From positions 1 through 59,437 of the forward strand of contig CALCIA010000227.1 of NCBI GenBank assembly GCA_937907435.1: DNA of 59,437 bases. Reading direction: 5' to 3'. The notes under the pieces were generated by a model that did no database searches, had not been told where the DNA came from, and saw nothing but the letters and a program-made list of their open reading frames with translations. The stretch comes from an uncultured Actinomycetes bacterium. Lineage in GTDB: Bacteria; Actinomycetota; Thermoleophilia; Solirubrobacterales; 70-9. Both the position numbers and the translations under genes were made by a program. Shown piece by piece: positions 1 to 8,372 of this stretch. Position 1 is the stretch's first letter, and each line of letters starts with the position of its first letter.

Positions 1-79
1 GCCTGCCAGGACCCCCATGAGGAGCCCAGGACCACCTCGGACGGCCGCAGGCGCCCCGGACCCCCGCCCGTCCCGATCC

Positions 80-1177
80 TCACGCCTGATCCACCTCCCG
101 CCTCCGGTTCTTCCTCCGCTCCCGCATCTCGCGGCTTTTCACCTTGGCGTCCACGTAGGAGGTCTCGACCAGCTCCTTGCCGCCGCTCCAGCCGAAGACC
201 CAGGAGACCATGACTACGGCGAAGACGATGTTCCAGGCCGAGGTGACGAGTTGCTGGCTGATCGAGTAGGCGGTCGCGGTCGCGGCGTCGGTCGAGCCGG
301 AGAGGGCGAGGGAGTTCATGGCCTGGGTGACGCCGACGCCGCCCGGGGTCGCCGACATCGTGTTGGAGATCGAGTTGGAGGCGGTGACCGTGGCGATGTT
401 GTGGAAGGTCGCCGGGATGCGGTAGGCGGCGAGGAAGACGCCGACGATCGCGAGCCGCGCCAGGTAGCTGCCGAGCGAGGGCAGGGCGACGTCGATCAGG
501 AAGCGGCGCGGCGTGCGCAGGACGGCGCCGCCGTCGAGGACCTGTTCGCGCAGGCCGGCGAGGCGCTTGCGGAAGATCCGGGCGAGGAAGACGAGCAGGA
601 AGACGCCGCCGAGGAGGATGCCGACGACGAGCCCGGTGTGTTCGGAGAGGAAGCCGAACTTGACCGAGAACGAGCCCGCCACCGAGAGGAAGAGGTAGAG
701 GTAGAGGGCGATGTTGAAGACCGAGAACGGGATCTTCTGCACCACAATCCCGGAGACCATCATCGGGAAGGTCGCCCCGGCGAAGAGCGCCGTGAACATC
801 AGCAGCATCACCCAGGTGCCGATGTTGGCGGGGAGGAAGCTGTTCAGCGCGACCGCCGTCGCGTAGGCGGCAAGGACGATCCGGTAGCGGACGCCCGCCA
901 GTGGGCTCGCCCGCAGGATGCCGAACCAGGCGAGCGCCGCGAGCGCCGTGTTGGCGCTCTGCAGCAGGACCCCGGCGACGATCGCCCAGGCCGGGACCTC
1001 GCGCAGCTTGTCGAAGAGTTCGGCGATCCAGTCGTCGACCGGGATGCCGAGCAGGTCGAGGACGTAGACCGCGAGGGCCGAGCCGCCCACCCAGAGGGCG
1101 ACCCGGCCGAGGCGGCGGGAGAGCGGCTGGGGATCCTCAGCCGAGGACCCTCGCCTTCTGAGCCTCGAACTCGACAT
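80..1177 (-). CDS. Flippase-like integral membrane protein (lysylphosphatidylglycerol synthase TM family)
   Basis: A 365-residue polytopic membrane protein with hydrophobic segments spread over about residues 25-330 and charged, Arg/Lys-rich ends. The loop ATPGGVGVTQ (about 276-285) is the conserved PGGVG element of the UPF0104/flippase-like family, whose members are membrane proteins linked to lipid or polyprenol-linked substrate handling. The ATG at 1177 overlaps the 3' end of the SHOCT gene by 41 bp; a GTG at about 1099 would remove the overlap. It is the last gene of a minus-strand run with the SHOCT gene and the membrane protein at 1596-2804. The family call is firm, the substrate unknown. 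Confidence 0.8.
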   Translation of the reverse strand: MSSSRLRRRGSSAEDPQPLSRRLGRVALWVGGSALAVYVLDLLGIPVDDWIAELFDKLREVPAWAIVAGVLLQSANTALAALAWFGILRASPLAGVRYRIVLAAYATAVALNSFLPANIGTWVMLLMFTALFAGATFPMMVSGIVVQKIPFSVFNIALYLYLFLSVAGSFSVKFGFLSEHTGLVVGILLGGVFLLVFLARIFRKRLAGLREQVLDGGAVLRTPRRFLIDVALPSLGSYLARLAIVGVFLAAYRIPATFHNIATVTASNSISNTMSATPGGVGVTQAMNSLALSGSTDAATATAYSISQQLVTSAWNIVFAVVMVSWVFGWSGGKELVETSYVDAKVKSREMRERRKNRRREVDQA

Positions 1178-1526
1178 CGGTCAGGGCGCCCCTTTCACGC
1201 AGGCCCTGCAGTTTGTCCAGTTCGTCGGCGGGAGAGGACTGCGCCTGTTCGCGCACGTAGCTGTCGAATTCCCGTTTCGCGTCCCCCTGCTCTTTCGCCG
1301 CGCGTTCCGCCATCCCGTGCCCGCGCGCGATCAGGTAGATGAGCCCGGTTATGAACGGCACGAAGACGAGGAAGAGGACCCAGACCGCCTTCCACCAACC
1401 GGAGAGCTCGTGATCGCGGAAGAGGTCGGTGATGATCACGAAGAGGATCCAGAACCACATCATGAAGATGAAGATCTCGAAGACGAGGAGCAGCAGCTCC
1501 CCGAAGTTGACGTCGGCCAGTGGCAC
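1137..1526 (-). CDS. SHOCT-domain membrane protein with PLDc_N-like N-terminus
   Basis: 129 residues. The N-terminal half carries two closely spaced hydrophobic segments (about 10-35 and 45-68) of the type seen in PLDc_N/phage-shock-like small membrane proteins. The C-terminus (DELDKLQGLRERGALTDVEF, about 101-120) is a SHOCT motif, a short helical oligomerisation module. Translation starts at GTG 1526, with AAGGAG about ten bases upstream. The stop overlaps the flippase-like gene. A 22-bp element shared with other genes of this region lies about 95 bp upstream (1620-1641). The biochemical role is unknown; the context suggests an envelope or stress function. Confidence 0.8.
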   Translation of the reverse strand: MPLADVNFGELLLLVFEIFIFMMWFWILFVIITDLFRDHELSGWWKAVWVLFLVFVPFITGLIYLIARGHGMAERAAKEQGDAKREFDSYVREQAQSSPADELDKLQGLRERGALTDVEFEAQKARVLG

Positions 1527-1595
1527 GGTTGCTTTTCTCCTTCTTGCCGCGGCCGCGGACGGCCGGCAGCGTCGCCTTTACCTGTCTCCTCGAAG

Positions 1596-2804
1596 CTAGG
1601 ACGGCGGCGACGGCGCGGCATCGCCCGAACCGGGTGAACCGCGAGACGACCCGGCGCGGTGCGGGGCGGGCTCCGGCTCGGCGAGCACCTGGCGGCGCCA
1701 GAGCTCCGTCCCGACCGCGAAGAGGAGGGCGAAGATCAGCACCCCGAGCGGCTTGCGGAAGGCCGCGATCGGCGCCCACGCGATCAGCACCAGGAAGACC
1801 AGCAGGGCGGCGCCGTAGAACGTCGCCGGGCCGCGCCGGGCGTAGGGCTGGGCGAAGCGACGCAGGGCGACCGCCGGGCGCGTCGCGCCCGCCGCCCACG
1901 CCGCGACGATGAGGAGGACGCCGAAGGCGATCGCCGAGGCGGCGACCGTCACCAGCAGCGAGGTGGCGATGTCCCAGACCGCTTCGATCGCCGGTTCGGC
2001 GCTCGACACCCGGCTCAGTTCGTCGACCACCAGCGAGCCGGCGAAGCCGCGCAGCGCCAGCACCAGGAGGCCCGCCGCGGCGAAGGCGAAGCCGACCGCC
2101 CGCAGGGCCTCGCGGCGGCGCGGCCCGGCGAGGAAGATCGCGCCGGCGAAGCAGGCGAGCGCCAGCAGGGTGAGGACGATCGGCAGCCGGCGCACCGCCT
2201 TGGCGATGTCCTGCGCGGTCTTCAGTTCGCCGCCTTCGAGGATCGTGATGTTCCCGGCGCCGGCCGGGATCCGTTCGCCGGTGACACCGATCCCGAACCG
2301 TTCGCCGAGCCGTTTGACCGCCGGGCGCAGTTCGAGCACCACCTTGTCGCCCTGGGCGGCGATCGGCCCGGTTTCCCCGTTCAGGATCCGCAGCAGCGCT
2401 TCGTGGGCGGTGCGATTGGACGTTTCCCAGATCGCCTCGAACGGGGCGCTGGCAAGGATCCGTTCGGCGACCCGCGGCGCCGCCCCTTCGAGCGCGCCCG
2501 CCGCCGGCCCGGCCAGCGGCGCCAGCCGCGGCGGCAGCGCCGCCTGCAGGTCTTCGCTCAGGTCGACCTTGGCGAAGAGCTGTTCGGTGAGGTATTCGGA
2601 GAGGCGGTGGCGGACGTCTTCGTTGGCCAGCAGCTTGTTGCTGGTGTTGACCCAGTTGTCGGTGTTGAGGGCCTGGCGGTTGATCCAGATCGAGAAGATC
2701 GCCGCGAAGGTGAGCAGGCCGCCGAGCACCGCGAGCGCCAGTGCCCAGCGCGGGTGCCCGCGCCGGGGCGCGGTGGATGACGCTGGCGAGTCGGTCGACA
2801 CCAT
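1596..2804 (-). CDS. Multi-pass membrane protein of unknown function
   Basis: 402 residues. An N-terminal transmembrane segment (about 20-42) is followed by a roughly 150-residue extracytoplasmic region (NRQALNTDNWVNTSNKLLAN begins it). Four more hydrophobic segments follow (about 208-226, 236-256, 282-305, 327-365). The layout of one anchor, an outer domain and a C-terminal helical bundle is common in actinobacterial hypothetical membrane proteins. I recognise no catalytic motif. ATG 2804 faces a short region shared with the plus-strand SHOCT gene, and the 22-bp element at 2838-2859 is only 34 bp upstream of the start. Confidence 0.7.
   Translation of the reverse strand: MVSTDSPASSTAPRRGHPRWALALAVLGGLLTFAAIFSIWINRQALNTDNWVNTSNKLLANEDVRHRLSEYLTEQLFAKVDLSEDLQAALPPRLAPLAGPAAGALEGAAPRVAERILASAPFEAIWETSNRTAHEALLRILNGETGPIAAQGDKVVLELRPAVKRLGERFGIGVTGERIPAGAGNITILEGGELKTAQDIAKAVRRLPIVLTLLALACFAGAIFLAGPRRREALRAVGFAFAAAGLLVLALRGFAGSLVVDELSRVSSAEPAIEAVWDIATSLLVTVAASAIAFGVLLIVAAWAAGATRPAVALRRFAQPYARRGPATFYGAALLVFLVLIAWAPIAAFRKPLGVLIFALLFAVGTELWRRQVLAEPEPAPHRAGSSRGSPGSGDAAPSPPS
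1620..1641. promoter_or_regulatory. Copy 1 of 22-bp ATCGCM-CGRNYSGGGTGAWYCG element
   Basis: The 16-base core CGAACCGGGTGAACCG follows ATCGCC. It lies in the 3' end of the upstream membrane-protein gene and about 95 bp before the SHOCT gene starting at 1526. It matches copies at 2838-2859 and 5983-6004 at 15 of 22 positions in all three. A binding site for the nearby LuxR/MalT-type regulator, or an alternative sigma-factor promoter, is inference. Confidence 0.4.
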
Positions 2805-2837
2805 GGCTCACGGTAGGCCGCGCCGGGGACGCCCGGC

Positions 2838-2859
2838 ATCGCACGGATCGGGTGATCCG
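2838..2859. promoter_or_regulatory. Copy 2 of the 22-bp element, in a divergent promoter region
   Basis: The core CGGATC-GGGT-GATCCG is a perfect inverted repeat with 6-bp arms (2844-2859), preceded by ATCGCA. It sits 34 bp from the minus-strand membrane gene (start 2804) and about 114 bp from the plus-strand SHOCT gene (start 2973), so it could serve both. Confidence 0.45.
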
Positions 2860-2972
2860 GATGCGGGGGCCCCGCGGGCGTCGATTTCACCCCGATCGCA
2901 CGATGCGGCCGGCGTCGCGGCGCGGCGAAGATGCGACCTGCCGGAACCGCACCGAAGAGGAGGAGTTGGCCG

Positions 2973-3197
2973 ATGCGCAGGCGAAGGGCGCTCTTGGCGG
3001 CCTGGATGCTGGAGGCGACCGGGGACGGGCGCGGCGCGCGCCGCCGTCCGCCGCCACCCGTCCGCCGGCGGATCCTGGCGGCGCGCGGGGCGGAGGCGAG
3101 GATCGACGCGCTGGCGAAGCTGAAGATGCTCTTCGACTCCGGCGTGCTGACGCCGCGCCAGTTCGCCGACGAGCGCGATCGCCTGCTCGGGGGCTGA
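2973..3197 (+). CDS. Small SHOCT-domain protein
   Basis: A 74-residue basic protein. The C-terminal 30 residues (IDALAKLKMLFDSGVLTPRQ and the following FADERDRLLGG) form a typical SHOCT motif, and the Arg/Pro-rich N-terminus carries no recognisable domain. ATG 2973 was chosen because AGAGGAGG stands a suitable distance upstream; an in-frame ATG at 2931 lacks such a site. The stop is one base before the GTG of the DUF6325-like gene, so the two are probably co-transcribed. No membrane segment is evident, unlike the SHOCT protein at 1137-1526. Confidence 0.65.
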   Translation: MRRRRALLAAWMLEATGDGRGARRRPPPPVRRRILAARGAEARIDALAKLKMLFDSGVLTPRQFADERDRLLGG

Positions 3198-3198
3198 G

Positions 3199-3684
3199 GT
3201 GGGACCAGGCGGCCGCGGCGACGACCTCGGACCGGTGCAGGTGGTGCTGATCGGCATCGACGCGCCCGGCGCCGAGCGGATGCTGGCGGCCGAGCTGCAG
3301 GACCTGGGGACCCAGGACGCGGTCCGGGTGCTCGACGTGCTGCGGGTGCGGCGCGGCGGCGACGACGAGGTCCGCCGGCTCGAGCCGCTCGACCCCGACG
3401 GCCATCCCGGCACCCTGGTCGAGGCGCTCCTCGTCGCCGACCCGGAGGGGCGCGAGGGCGCGGACCCCCGCCGCGCCGCCGAGGAGCCGGGGGAGGAGGG
3501 CGAGTGGTTCCTCGCCGACCGCGTCCCGCGCGGGGCGACGGCGGCGATCCTCCTGATCGAGCATCGCTGGGCGATCCCGCTGCGCGCGGCCGCGGCCCAG
3601 TTCGAGGCCGCGGTGCTCGGCGACGCCTGGGTCCACCCCCGCGACCTCGAGGCGGCGCGGCGGACGGTCGAAGCGCCAGGCTGA
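3199..3684 (+). CDS. DUF6325-like family protein
   Basis: 161 residues with an acidic, loopy middle. The N-terminal VQVVLIGIDAPGAERMLAAE and the late ATAAILLIEHRWAIPLRAAA pattern recall the DUF6325/DUF1269 group of small proteins that often accompany SHOCT and stress genes in actinobacteria. GTG 3199 directly follows the stop of the SHOCT gene. No catalytic residues are known for this group. The family assignment rests on the overall pattern and is moderate; no function can be given. Confidence 0.6.
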   Translation: MGPGGRGDDLGPVQVVLIGIDAPGAERMLAAELQDLGTQDAVRVLDVLRVRRGGDDEVRRLEPLDPDGHPGTLVEALLVADPEGREGADPRRAAEEPGEEGEWFLADRVPRGATAAILLIEHRWAIPLRAAAAQFEAAVLGDAWVHPRDLEAARRTVEAPG

Positions 3685-3773
3685 GGCCCCCTTGCCGGCG
3701 CCCCGACCCGCCGGTTAAAGTCGCTTAAGCAAAGGGGCAGTGCTCTTTCCGTCGGGAAGGTGGATCGAGGGTC

Positions 3774-5999
3774 GTGAGCGCCGAGGGGCAGTCCCACAGC
3801 GGTTCTCATCCGGTCGCGGGCGTCGACCTGGGCGGCCGCGGCTTCGACGACCTGGTCGAGCGGGGGCGCCTGGAGGAGCGCCTGCGCGGCGCCCCGACCC
3901 CGGCGATCCTCCTGCACGCCCCGGCGGGCTACGGCAAGTCGGTCCTGCTCGCGCAGTGGGCGCGGCACGACCCGCGCCCGTTCGCCTCGGTCACGCTCAC
4001 CGACGCCCACGACGACCCGGCCGTGCTGGTCGCCGCGCTGGTCGAGGCCTTCGAGCCGATCGAGCCGCTGCCCGCGGCCCTGCTCGACGCGGTCCGCAAC
4101 GCGCATCCCAACCTCGCCCTGGTGATGTGGCGGCTCGACCAGGCGCTGCGGGCGCGCACGGTCGACTCGGTGCTGGTCCTCGACGATCTCGAGCACCTTC
4201 GCGGCGAGCCCGGCCTGCGGGTGCTGGAGGCGCTCCTTGCCGGGACCGAAGGCGACTCCCGGGTGGCGATGGCGACCCGTGCCGCGCCGCCGATCCACGT
4301 CGCCCGCCTGCAGGCCGAACATCGGCTGACCGTCCTCGACCGCCACGACCTGGTGATGACCAGGGGCGAGGCGAGCGCCTTCCTCGGCGAGGCGGGCCTC
4401 GACATCGAAGCGGCCGAGATGGAGGAGATCGTCGCCAAGACCGAGGGCTGGCCGGCGGCCCTCTACCTCGCCGGGCTGACCCGGCGGCCGGGGTCCGGCG
4501 ACGGCCTCCCCGAGACCGGCTTCGGCGGCGACGAGCGCGCCCTGGTCGACTACATGCGGGAAGAGTTCCTGGCCGCCGCGCCGGCCGCCGACGTCGACTT
4601 CCTCACCCGGGTCGCCTTCCTCGACCAGCTCGGCGGCGAGCTCTGCGACCACGTCCTCCAGAGCTCCGGCAGCGGCGCGCGGCTCGCCGCGATGGCGCGG
4701 CGCAACATGCTGCTGGTGCCGCTCGACCGGCACGACGACTGGTTCCGCATGCACTCGCTGCTCGCCGACATGCTGCGCGCCGAGCTGCGGCGGCGCCCCG
4801 GCGAGGAGGCCGCGACGCTCCACCTGCGCGCCGCGGAATGGTGGGACGCCGCCGGCGATCCCAACCGCGCGATCGGCCTCGCCCTCGACGGCGGCGACCC
4901 GGCGCGGGCGGCGCGCCTGATCTGGGAGGCGGTCCCGGCCTTCAACACGAGCGGCCGCCAGGCGACGATCGAGCGCTGGATCGAGCGGATCGGGCTCGAG
5001 CGGGCGGCGGCCGATCCCCATCTGGCCCTCACCATCGCCCACGGCTGCCTGGCCGCCGGCGACGGCGGCGCGGCCGAGTACTGGGCGGCGAGCGCCCGGC
5101 CGCTCCTCGACCCGCCCGCCGCGGTCGACGACGAGCTGCGGGCCGGGCTGGCGCTGATCGACGCCGCCCTGGCGCGGCACGGGGTGGGGGAGATGGCGGC
5201 CGCGGCCGACCGGGCGCGCTCGCTGCTCGCGCGGGAGGGCCCGTGGACCGCGGTGACCGAGCTCTTGGCGGGCGTCGCGGCGCACCTCGCCGAAGACCCC
5301 GAGGCCGCCCGCCGGTCGCTCTCCGACGCGGCCCGCCGCGCCGCGGTCTGGAACATGCCGCTCTTCCAGGTGCTCGCCCTCGGTCAGCTCGCCCTCCTCG
5401 CGGCCGCCGAGGACGACTGGCCGACCGCCCGCATCCTCGCCTCCCAGGCGCGCGCCGGGGTCGAGCGCTCGGGCCTCGTCGCGCGGCCGTTCGCCGCCCT
5501 CGCGGTGGCGATCTCCGCCTACGTCGACGCCGGCGACCAGCGCCGCGAGGAGGCGCTCGCCGACCTCGCCGCGGCCCGTGCCCTGCTGGCGCGGCTGCGG
5601 GACTTCGGTGCCTGGTTCGAGGTCGAGACCGCCGCGGCGCTGGCGGCGGCCGCGGTCGAGCTGAACGACGCGGCGACGGCGACGGAGCTCCTGGCGGGCG
5701 CCCGCCCGCGCCTCGCCGACCTCCCCGACGCGCCGCTGCTCGACGCCTGGATCGAGGAGATCGAGGCGGGCGTCGCGCGCATCTCGGCGGGCGGCGTCGC
5801 CGAGCTCACCCCGGCCGAGCTGCGGGTGCTGCGCATGCTCCCCAGCCACCTGTCCTACCGCCAGATCGCCGACGAGCTGATCGTCTCGCCGAACACGGTG
5901 AAGACCCAGGTCCGCTCCGCCTACCTGAAGCTGGGCGTCTCCTCGCGCCACGAGGCGGTCGAGGCCTGCCGCGCCGCCGGGATCGCCCGATCGGGGTGA
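3774..5999 (+). CDS. LuxR-family ATP-dependent transcriptional regulator (MalT-like)
   Basis: 741 residues. An N-terminal STAND-type ATPase carries Walker A APAGYGKS (49-56) and Walker B-like VLVLDDLEH (133-141). A long Ala/Leu-rich helical-repeat region follows, and a C-terminal LuxR helix-turn-helix occupies about residues 677-741 (SYRQIADELIVSPNTVKTQV). This is the MalT/LAL layout: inducer sensing by the helical region, ATP-dependent assembly, then DNA binding. GTG 3774 follows a purine-rich GGGAAGG. It is the only regulator among the surrounding envelope/stress genes and so the best candidate reader of the 22-bp element found three times nearby. The inducer is unknown. Confidence 0.9.
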   Translation: MSAEGQSHSGSHPVAGVDLGGRGFDDLVERGRLEERLRGAPTPAILLHAPAGYGKSVLLAQWARHDPRPFASVTLTDAHDDPAVLVAALVEAFEPIEPLPAALLDAVRNAHPNLALVMWRLDQALRARTVDSVLVLDDLEHLRGEPGLRVLEALLAGTEGDSRVAMATRAAPPIHVARLQAEHRLTVLDRHDLVMTRGEASAFLGEAGLDIEAAEMEEIVAKTEGWPAALYLAGLTRRPGSGDGLPETGFGGDERALVDYMREEFLAAAPAADVDFLTRVAFLDQLGGELCDHVLQSSGSGARLAAMARRNMLLVPLDRHDDWFRMHSLLADMLRAELRRRPGEEAATLHLRAAEWWDAAGDPNRAIGLALDGGDPARAARLIWEAVPAFNTSGRQATIERWIERIGLERAAADPHLALTIAHGCLAAGDGGAAEYWAASARPLLDPPAAVDDELRAGLALIDAALARHGVGEMAAAADRARSLLAREGPWTAVTELLAGVAAHLAEDPEAARRSLSDAARRAAVWNMPLFQVLALGQLALLAAAEDDWPTARILASQARAGVERSGLVARPFAALAVAISAYVDAGDQRREEALADLAAARALLARLRDFGAWFEVETAAALAAAAVELNDAATATELLAGARPRLADLPDAPLLDAWIEEIEAGVARISAGGVAELTPAELRVLRMLPSHLSYRQIADELIVSPNTVKTQVRSAYLKLGVSSRHEAVEACRAAGIARSG

Positions 6000-6004
6000 T
6001 TCGG
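5983..6004. promoter_or_regulatory. Copy 3 of the 22-bp element
   Basis: ATCGCC followed by CGATCGGGGTGATTCG overlaps the stop codon of the LuxR-type regulator gene and lies 42 bp before the ATG of the SpoIIAA-like gene at 6046. It shares the invariant GGGTGA block and flanking CG pairs with the copies at 1620 and 2838. Confidence 0.4.
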
Positions 6005-6045
6005 GGACGCGCCGGCCGCCGTAGCGTCATCCCAAGGAGGAAGCG

Positions 6046-6426
6046 ATGCTGCGAAAAATCGATGACATGCCCGCCGGGACGCTCGGCTTCGAGGCGGTCG
6101 GCGAGGTCGAGGACGACGACTGGCGGGACACCGTCGAACCGGTGCTGCGGGAGACGATCGCGACCGGGGCGAAGGTGCGCCTGCTCTACCTGCTCGGGCC
6201 GCGCAGCGAGGAGGTGGAGGGCGACGCGGTCGGCGCCGAGGCGGCGTTCCGGGCGCGTCACCTGAGCTCCTTCGAGCGGCTGGCCGTGGTCGGGGACGAG
6301 GACTGGATGCGCCCCGCCCTGGCGACGCTCTCGTTCCTGCTGCCGGGACGGGCAAAGGCATTTCGCACCGCGGAGCTGGGGGCGGCCAAGGAATGGCTCG
6401 CCGCCGAACCGGGGGGCGGGAGTTGA
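6046..6426 (+). CDS. SpoIIAA-like (STAS/SEC14-fold) protein
   Basis: 126 residues. The pattern MPAGTLGFEAVGEVEDDDWR, then KVRLLYLLG, then the late ERLAVVGDEDWMRPALATLS and GRAKAFRTAELGAAKEWLAA is typical of the SpoIIAA-like (DUF3478) family, a STAS-related single-domain fold. A strong AAGGAGGAA precedes ATG 6046. Copy 3 of the 22-bp element lies just upstream, so it may belong to the regulon of the LuxR-type regulator. Family members are usually of unknown ligand. The fold call is good; the role is unknown. Confidence 0.8.
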   Translation: MLRKIDDMPAGTLGFEAVGEVEDDDWRDTVEPVLRETIATGAKVRLLYLLGPRSEEVEGDAVGAEAAFRARHLSSFERLAVVGDEDWMRPALATLSFLLPGRAKAFRTAELGAAKEWLAAEPGGGS

Positions 6427-6451
6427 CACAGACAGAGAGGGGAGATTGACG

Positions 6452-6871
6452 ATGAGCAGTATGGATTCGACGGCAGGTGTGCCCTCGCGGTCGCGCGAGC
6501 GGAGCATGGCCCACGGCTGGGTCGTCTTCGCGGGGGTGATGCTGTTGGTGATCGGCGGGCTCGACTTCTTCTACGGGCTGGCCGCGGTGCTCAACAACGA
6601 AGTGGTCATCGTCGGCGGCCACGGGGTGGTCATCGCCGACATCACCACCTGGGGCTGGATCACCCTGATCCTCGGGGTCGTCCTCGTGCTGACGGGCGCC
6701 GGGCTGCTCGGCGGGTACACGGCGGCCCGCTGGAGCGCGGTCTTCGTGATCGCGGTCGGGGCGATCCTGGCGCTGCCCTGGTTCCCGGCGGCGCCGCTCT
6801 GGACGATCCTGATCGTGACGCTGAGCGTGATCGTGATCTACCAGCTCTGCGCCCACTGGGAGGAGGCCTAG
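6452..6871 (+). CDS. Small four-helix membrane protein (DUF7144-like)
   Basis: 139 residues with four hydrophobic segments (about 25-47, 65-86, 92-110, 115-133) and the sequence WVVFAGVMLLVIGGLDFFYG near the N-terminus, characteristic of a widespread actinobacterial small membrane family. ATG 6452 follows GAGAGGGGAG; a TTG six bases earlier is less likely. The stop TAG lies immediately before the diacylglycerol-kinase-like reading frame, and the last codons contain the AGGAGG that would serve that gene. Confidence 0.75.
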   Translation: MSSMDSTAGVPSRSRERSMAHGWVVFAGVMLLVIGGLDFFYGLAAVLNNEVVIVGGHGVVIADITTWGWITLILGVVLVLTGAGLLGGYTAARWSAVFVIAVGAILALPWFPAAPLWTILIVTLSVIVIYQLCAHWEEA

Positions 6872-6874
6872 GTC
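6861..6874 (+). promoter_or_regulatory. Ribosome-binding site facing a non-standard GTC codon
   Basis: AGGAGG at 6861-6866 is followed after five bases by GTC at 6872. The GTC is the first codon of the open frame that runs into the kinase-like gene. The spacing is ideal for initiation, but the codon is not a normal start. Confidence 0.45.
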
Positions 6875-8197
6875 CGCCGGCTTGCCGCCATCGGCTCGCT
6901 GGGCCTCGCGGCGGGCGCCACGGCGCTCGCCGTCGGGCTGGCGATCGAACGGTTCCCGCGCGGGATCGCCGTCCTCGCCTGCCTCTGCCTGGCGCTGGTC
7001 GGCGGCTGGCTGGCGTTGCGTGACGAAGGGGGCCGCCGGCTCCTCGCCGCCGCGCTGAGCGTCGCCGCCCTGGTCGCGGCGGTGGTGCTGCTGGTCGTGC
7101 TCGGCGGGATCCTGCTCGACCTCGTCGTGGTCGTCGCCTTCGTGCTTGCCGTCGCCCTCGCCCGCGAGGCGTTCCGCGTCCACGTCGAGCTGCCGGGCGC
7201 GCCGCGGCCGAGCCGGCCGGTCCTCTTCTTCAACCCGCGCTCCGGCGGCGGCAAGACGAGCCAGTTCCACCTCGTCGAGGAGGCGCGGCGGCGCGGCATC
7301 GTGCCGATCGAACTGGGGCCGGGGGAAGACCTGCGGGAGCTGGTCGCGGGGGCGATCGAGGACGGCGCCGACGCCCTGGCGATGGCGGGCGGCGACGGCT
7401 CGCAGGCGATCGTCGCCGAGATCGCCGCCGCGCGGGGACTGCCCTACGCCTGCGTCCCGGCCGGCACCCGCAACCACTTCGCGCTCGACCTCGGGGTCGA
7501 CCGCGACGACGTGGTCGGCGCCCTCGACGCCTTCGTCGACGGCGGCGAGCGCCGCGTCGACCTCGCCACGGTGAACGGCCGGGTCTTCGTCAACAACTGC
7601 TCGATCGGCCTCTACGCGGACGCCGTCCAACGGCCCGGCTATCGCGACGCGAAGCTCCGCACGCTGCTCGAGGTGGCACCGGAGGTGACCCGCGCCGACG
7701 GGTCGGGGACGACGCTGCGGTGGTCCGGTCCGGACGGGACCGAGGGGGGCGAGATGGTCGCCCTGCTGGTCTCCAACAACGTGTACCGGCTCGGCGGGCC
7801 GATCGGCTCGGGGACGCGGCCGCGGCTGGACGAGGGCGTCCTCGGGGTCGCCGCGGCGCCGGCGGGCCTCCGCCTGAGGCAGTGGCGGGCGCCGACCTTC
7901 GTCGTCGACGCCCCCGGTGAGGTCCCGGCCGGGATCGACGGCGAGGCGGCGATGCTGTCGCCGCCGATCAGGTTCGCCTCGATGCCCGGCGCGCTTGCCG
8001 TGCGCATCGCCCGCGGCCATCCCGGCGCCTCGCCCTCGACCGAGGTGCCGCGGGGCCTCCGACCGACCGTCGCCAAGCTTGCCCGCATCGCCATCAACGG
8101 CGATCACGCCGTCGTCCACGAAGTCGAAAACACCAGAGAGGGGAGTTCAGATGGGCACGTTCGAGGTGGAGAAACGCGAGATCATCAGCCGCGATGA
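6872..8197 (+). CDS. Diacylglycerol kinase-family lipid kinase with N-terminal membrane segments
   Basis: The kinase domain shows FNPRSGGGKT, the catalytic-loop-like AMAGGDGSQAIVAEIAA and PAGTRNHFALDLGVD, all hallmarks of the DAGK/YegS family that phosphorylates lipid substrates with ATP. Ahead of it are three to four hydrophobic stretches. The first standard start codon is TTG 7016, which would cut off the first membrane segment. The hydrophobic frame is open back to GTC 6872, right behind AGGAGG, so I place the start there provisionally (441 residues). The 3' end overlaps the amphi-Trp gene by 47 bp. The function call is good; the start is uncertain. Confidence 0.8.
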   Translation, partial: VRRLAAIGSLGLAAGATALAVGLAIERFPRGIAVLACLCLALVGGWLALRDEGGRRLLAAALSVAALVAAVVLLVVLGGILLDLVVVVAFVLAVALAREAFRVHVELPGAPRPSRPVLFFNPRSGGGKTSQFHLVEEARRRGIVPIELGPGEDLRELVAGAIEDGADALAMAGGDGSQAIVAEIAAARGLPYACVPAGTRNHFALDLGVDRDDVVGALDAFVDGGERRVDLATVNGRVFVNNCSIGLYADAVQRPGYRDAKLRTLLEVAPEVTRADGSGTTLRWSGPDGTEGGEMVALLVSNNVYRLGGPIGSGTRPRLDEGVLGVAAAPAGLRLRQWRAPTFVVDAPGEVPAGIDGEAAMLSPPIRFASMPGALAVRIARGHPGASPSTEVPRGLRPTVAKLARIAINGDHAVVHEVENTREGSSDGHVRGGETRDHQPR

Positions 8198-8372
8198 GGC
8201 CGCGACGCGCCTGCGCCGCATCGCCAACCTGCTGTCGGGGTCCGAGGAAGAGGTCAACTTCGACCGCGGCGAGATGAAGCTCAAGGTCTCGATCCCCGAC
8301 GAGGTCCACTGGAAGGTCGAGCTGGAGATGGACGACGACGAAAGCGAGCTCGAGATCGAGCTGAAGTGGTGA
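8151..8372 (+). CDS. Amphi-Trp domain protein
   Basis: 73 residues, strongly acidic at the C-terminus. The sequence FEVEKREIISRDEAATRLRR followed by LSIPDEV-type strands and HWKVELEMDDDESELEIELK matches the small amphi-Trp domain, a two-layer fold named for a conserved Trp on an amphipathic strand. ATG 8151 follows GAGAGGGGAG inside the end of the kinase gene. Members occur as stand-alone proteins of unknown function in bacteria and archaea. It is the last gene of the region-1 run. Confidence 0.8.
   Translation: MGTFEVEKREIISRDEAATRLRRIANLLSGSEEEVNFDRGEMKLKVSIPDEVHWKVELEMDDDESELEIELKW

Noticed and set aside
2808..5951. A 1047-codon open frame on the minus strand
   Set aside because: It lies antisense to the LuxR-type regulator and its neighbours, has Arg/Gly/Asp-rich low-complexity translation without domains, and arises from high GC that suppresses stop codons. 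The same holds for the other long antisense frames.
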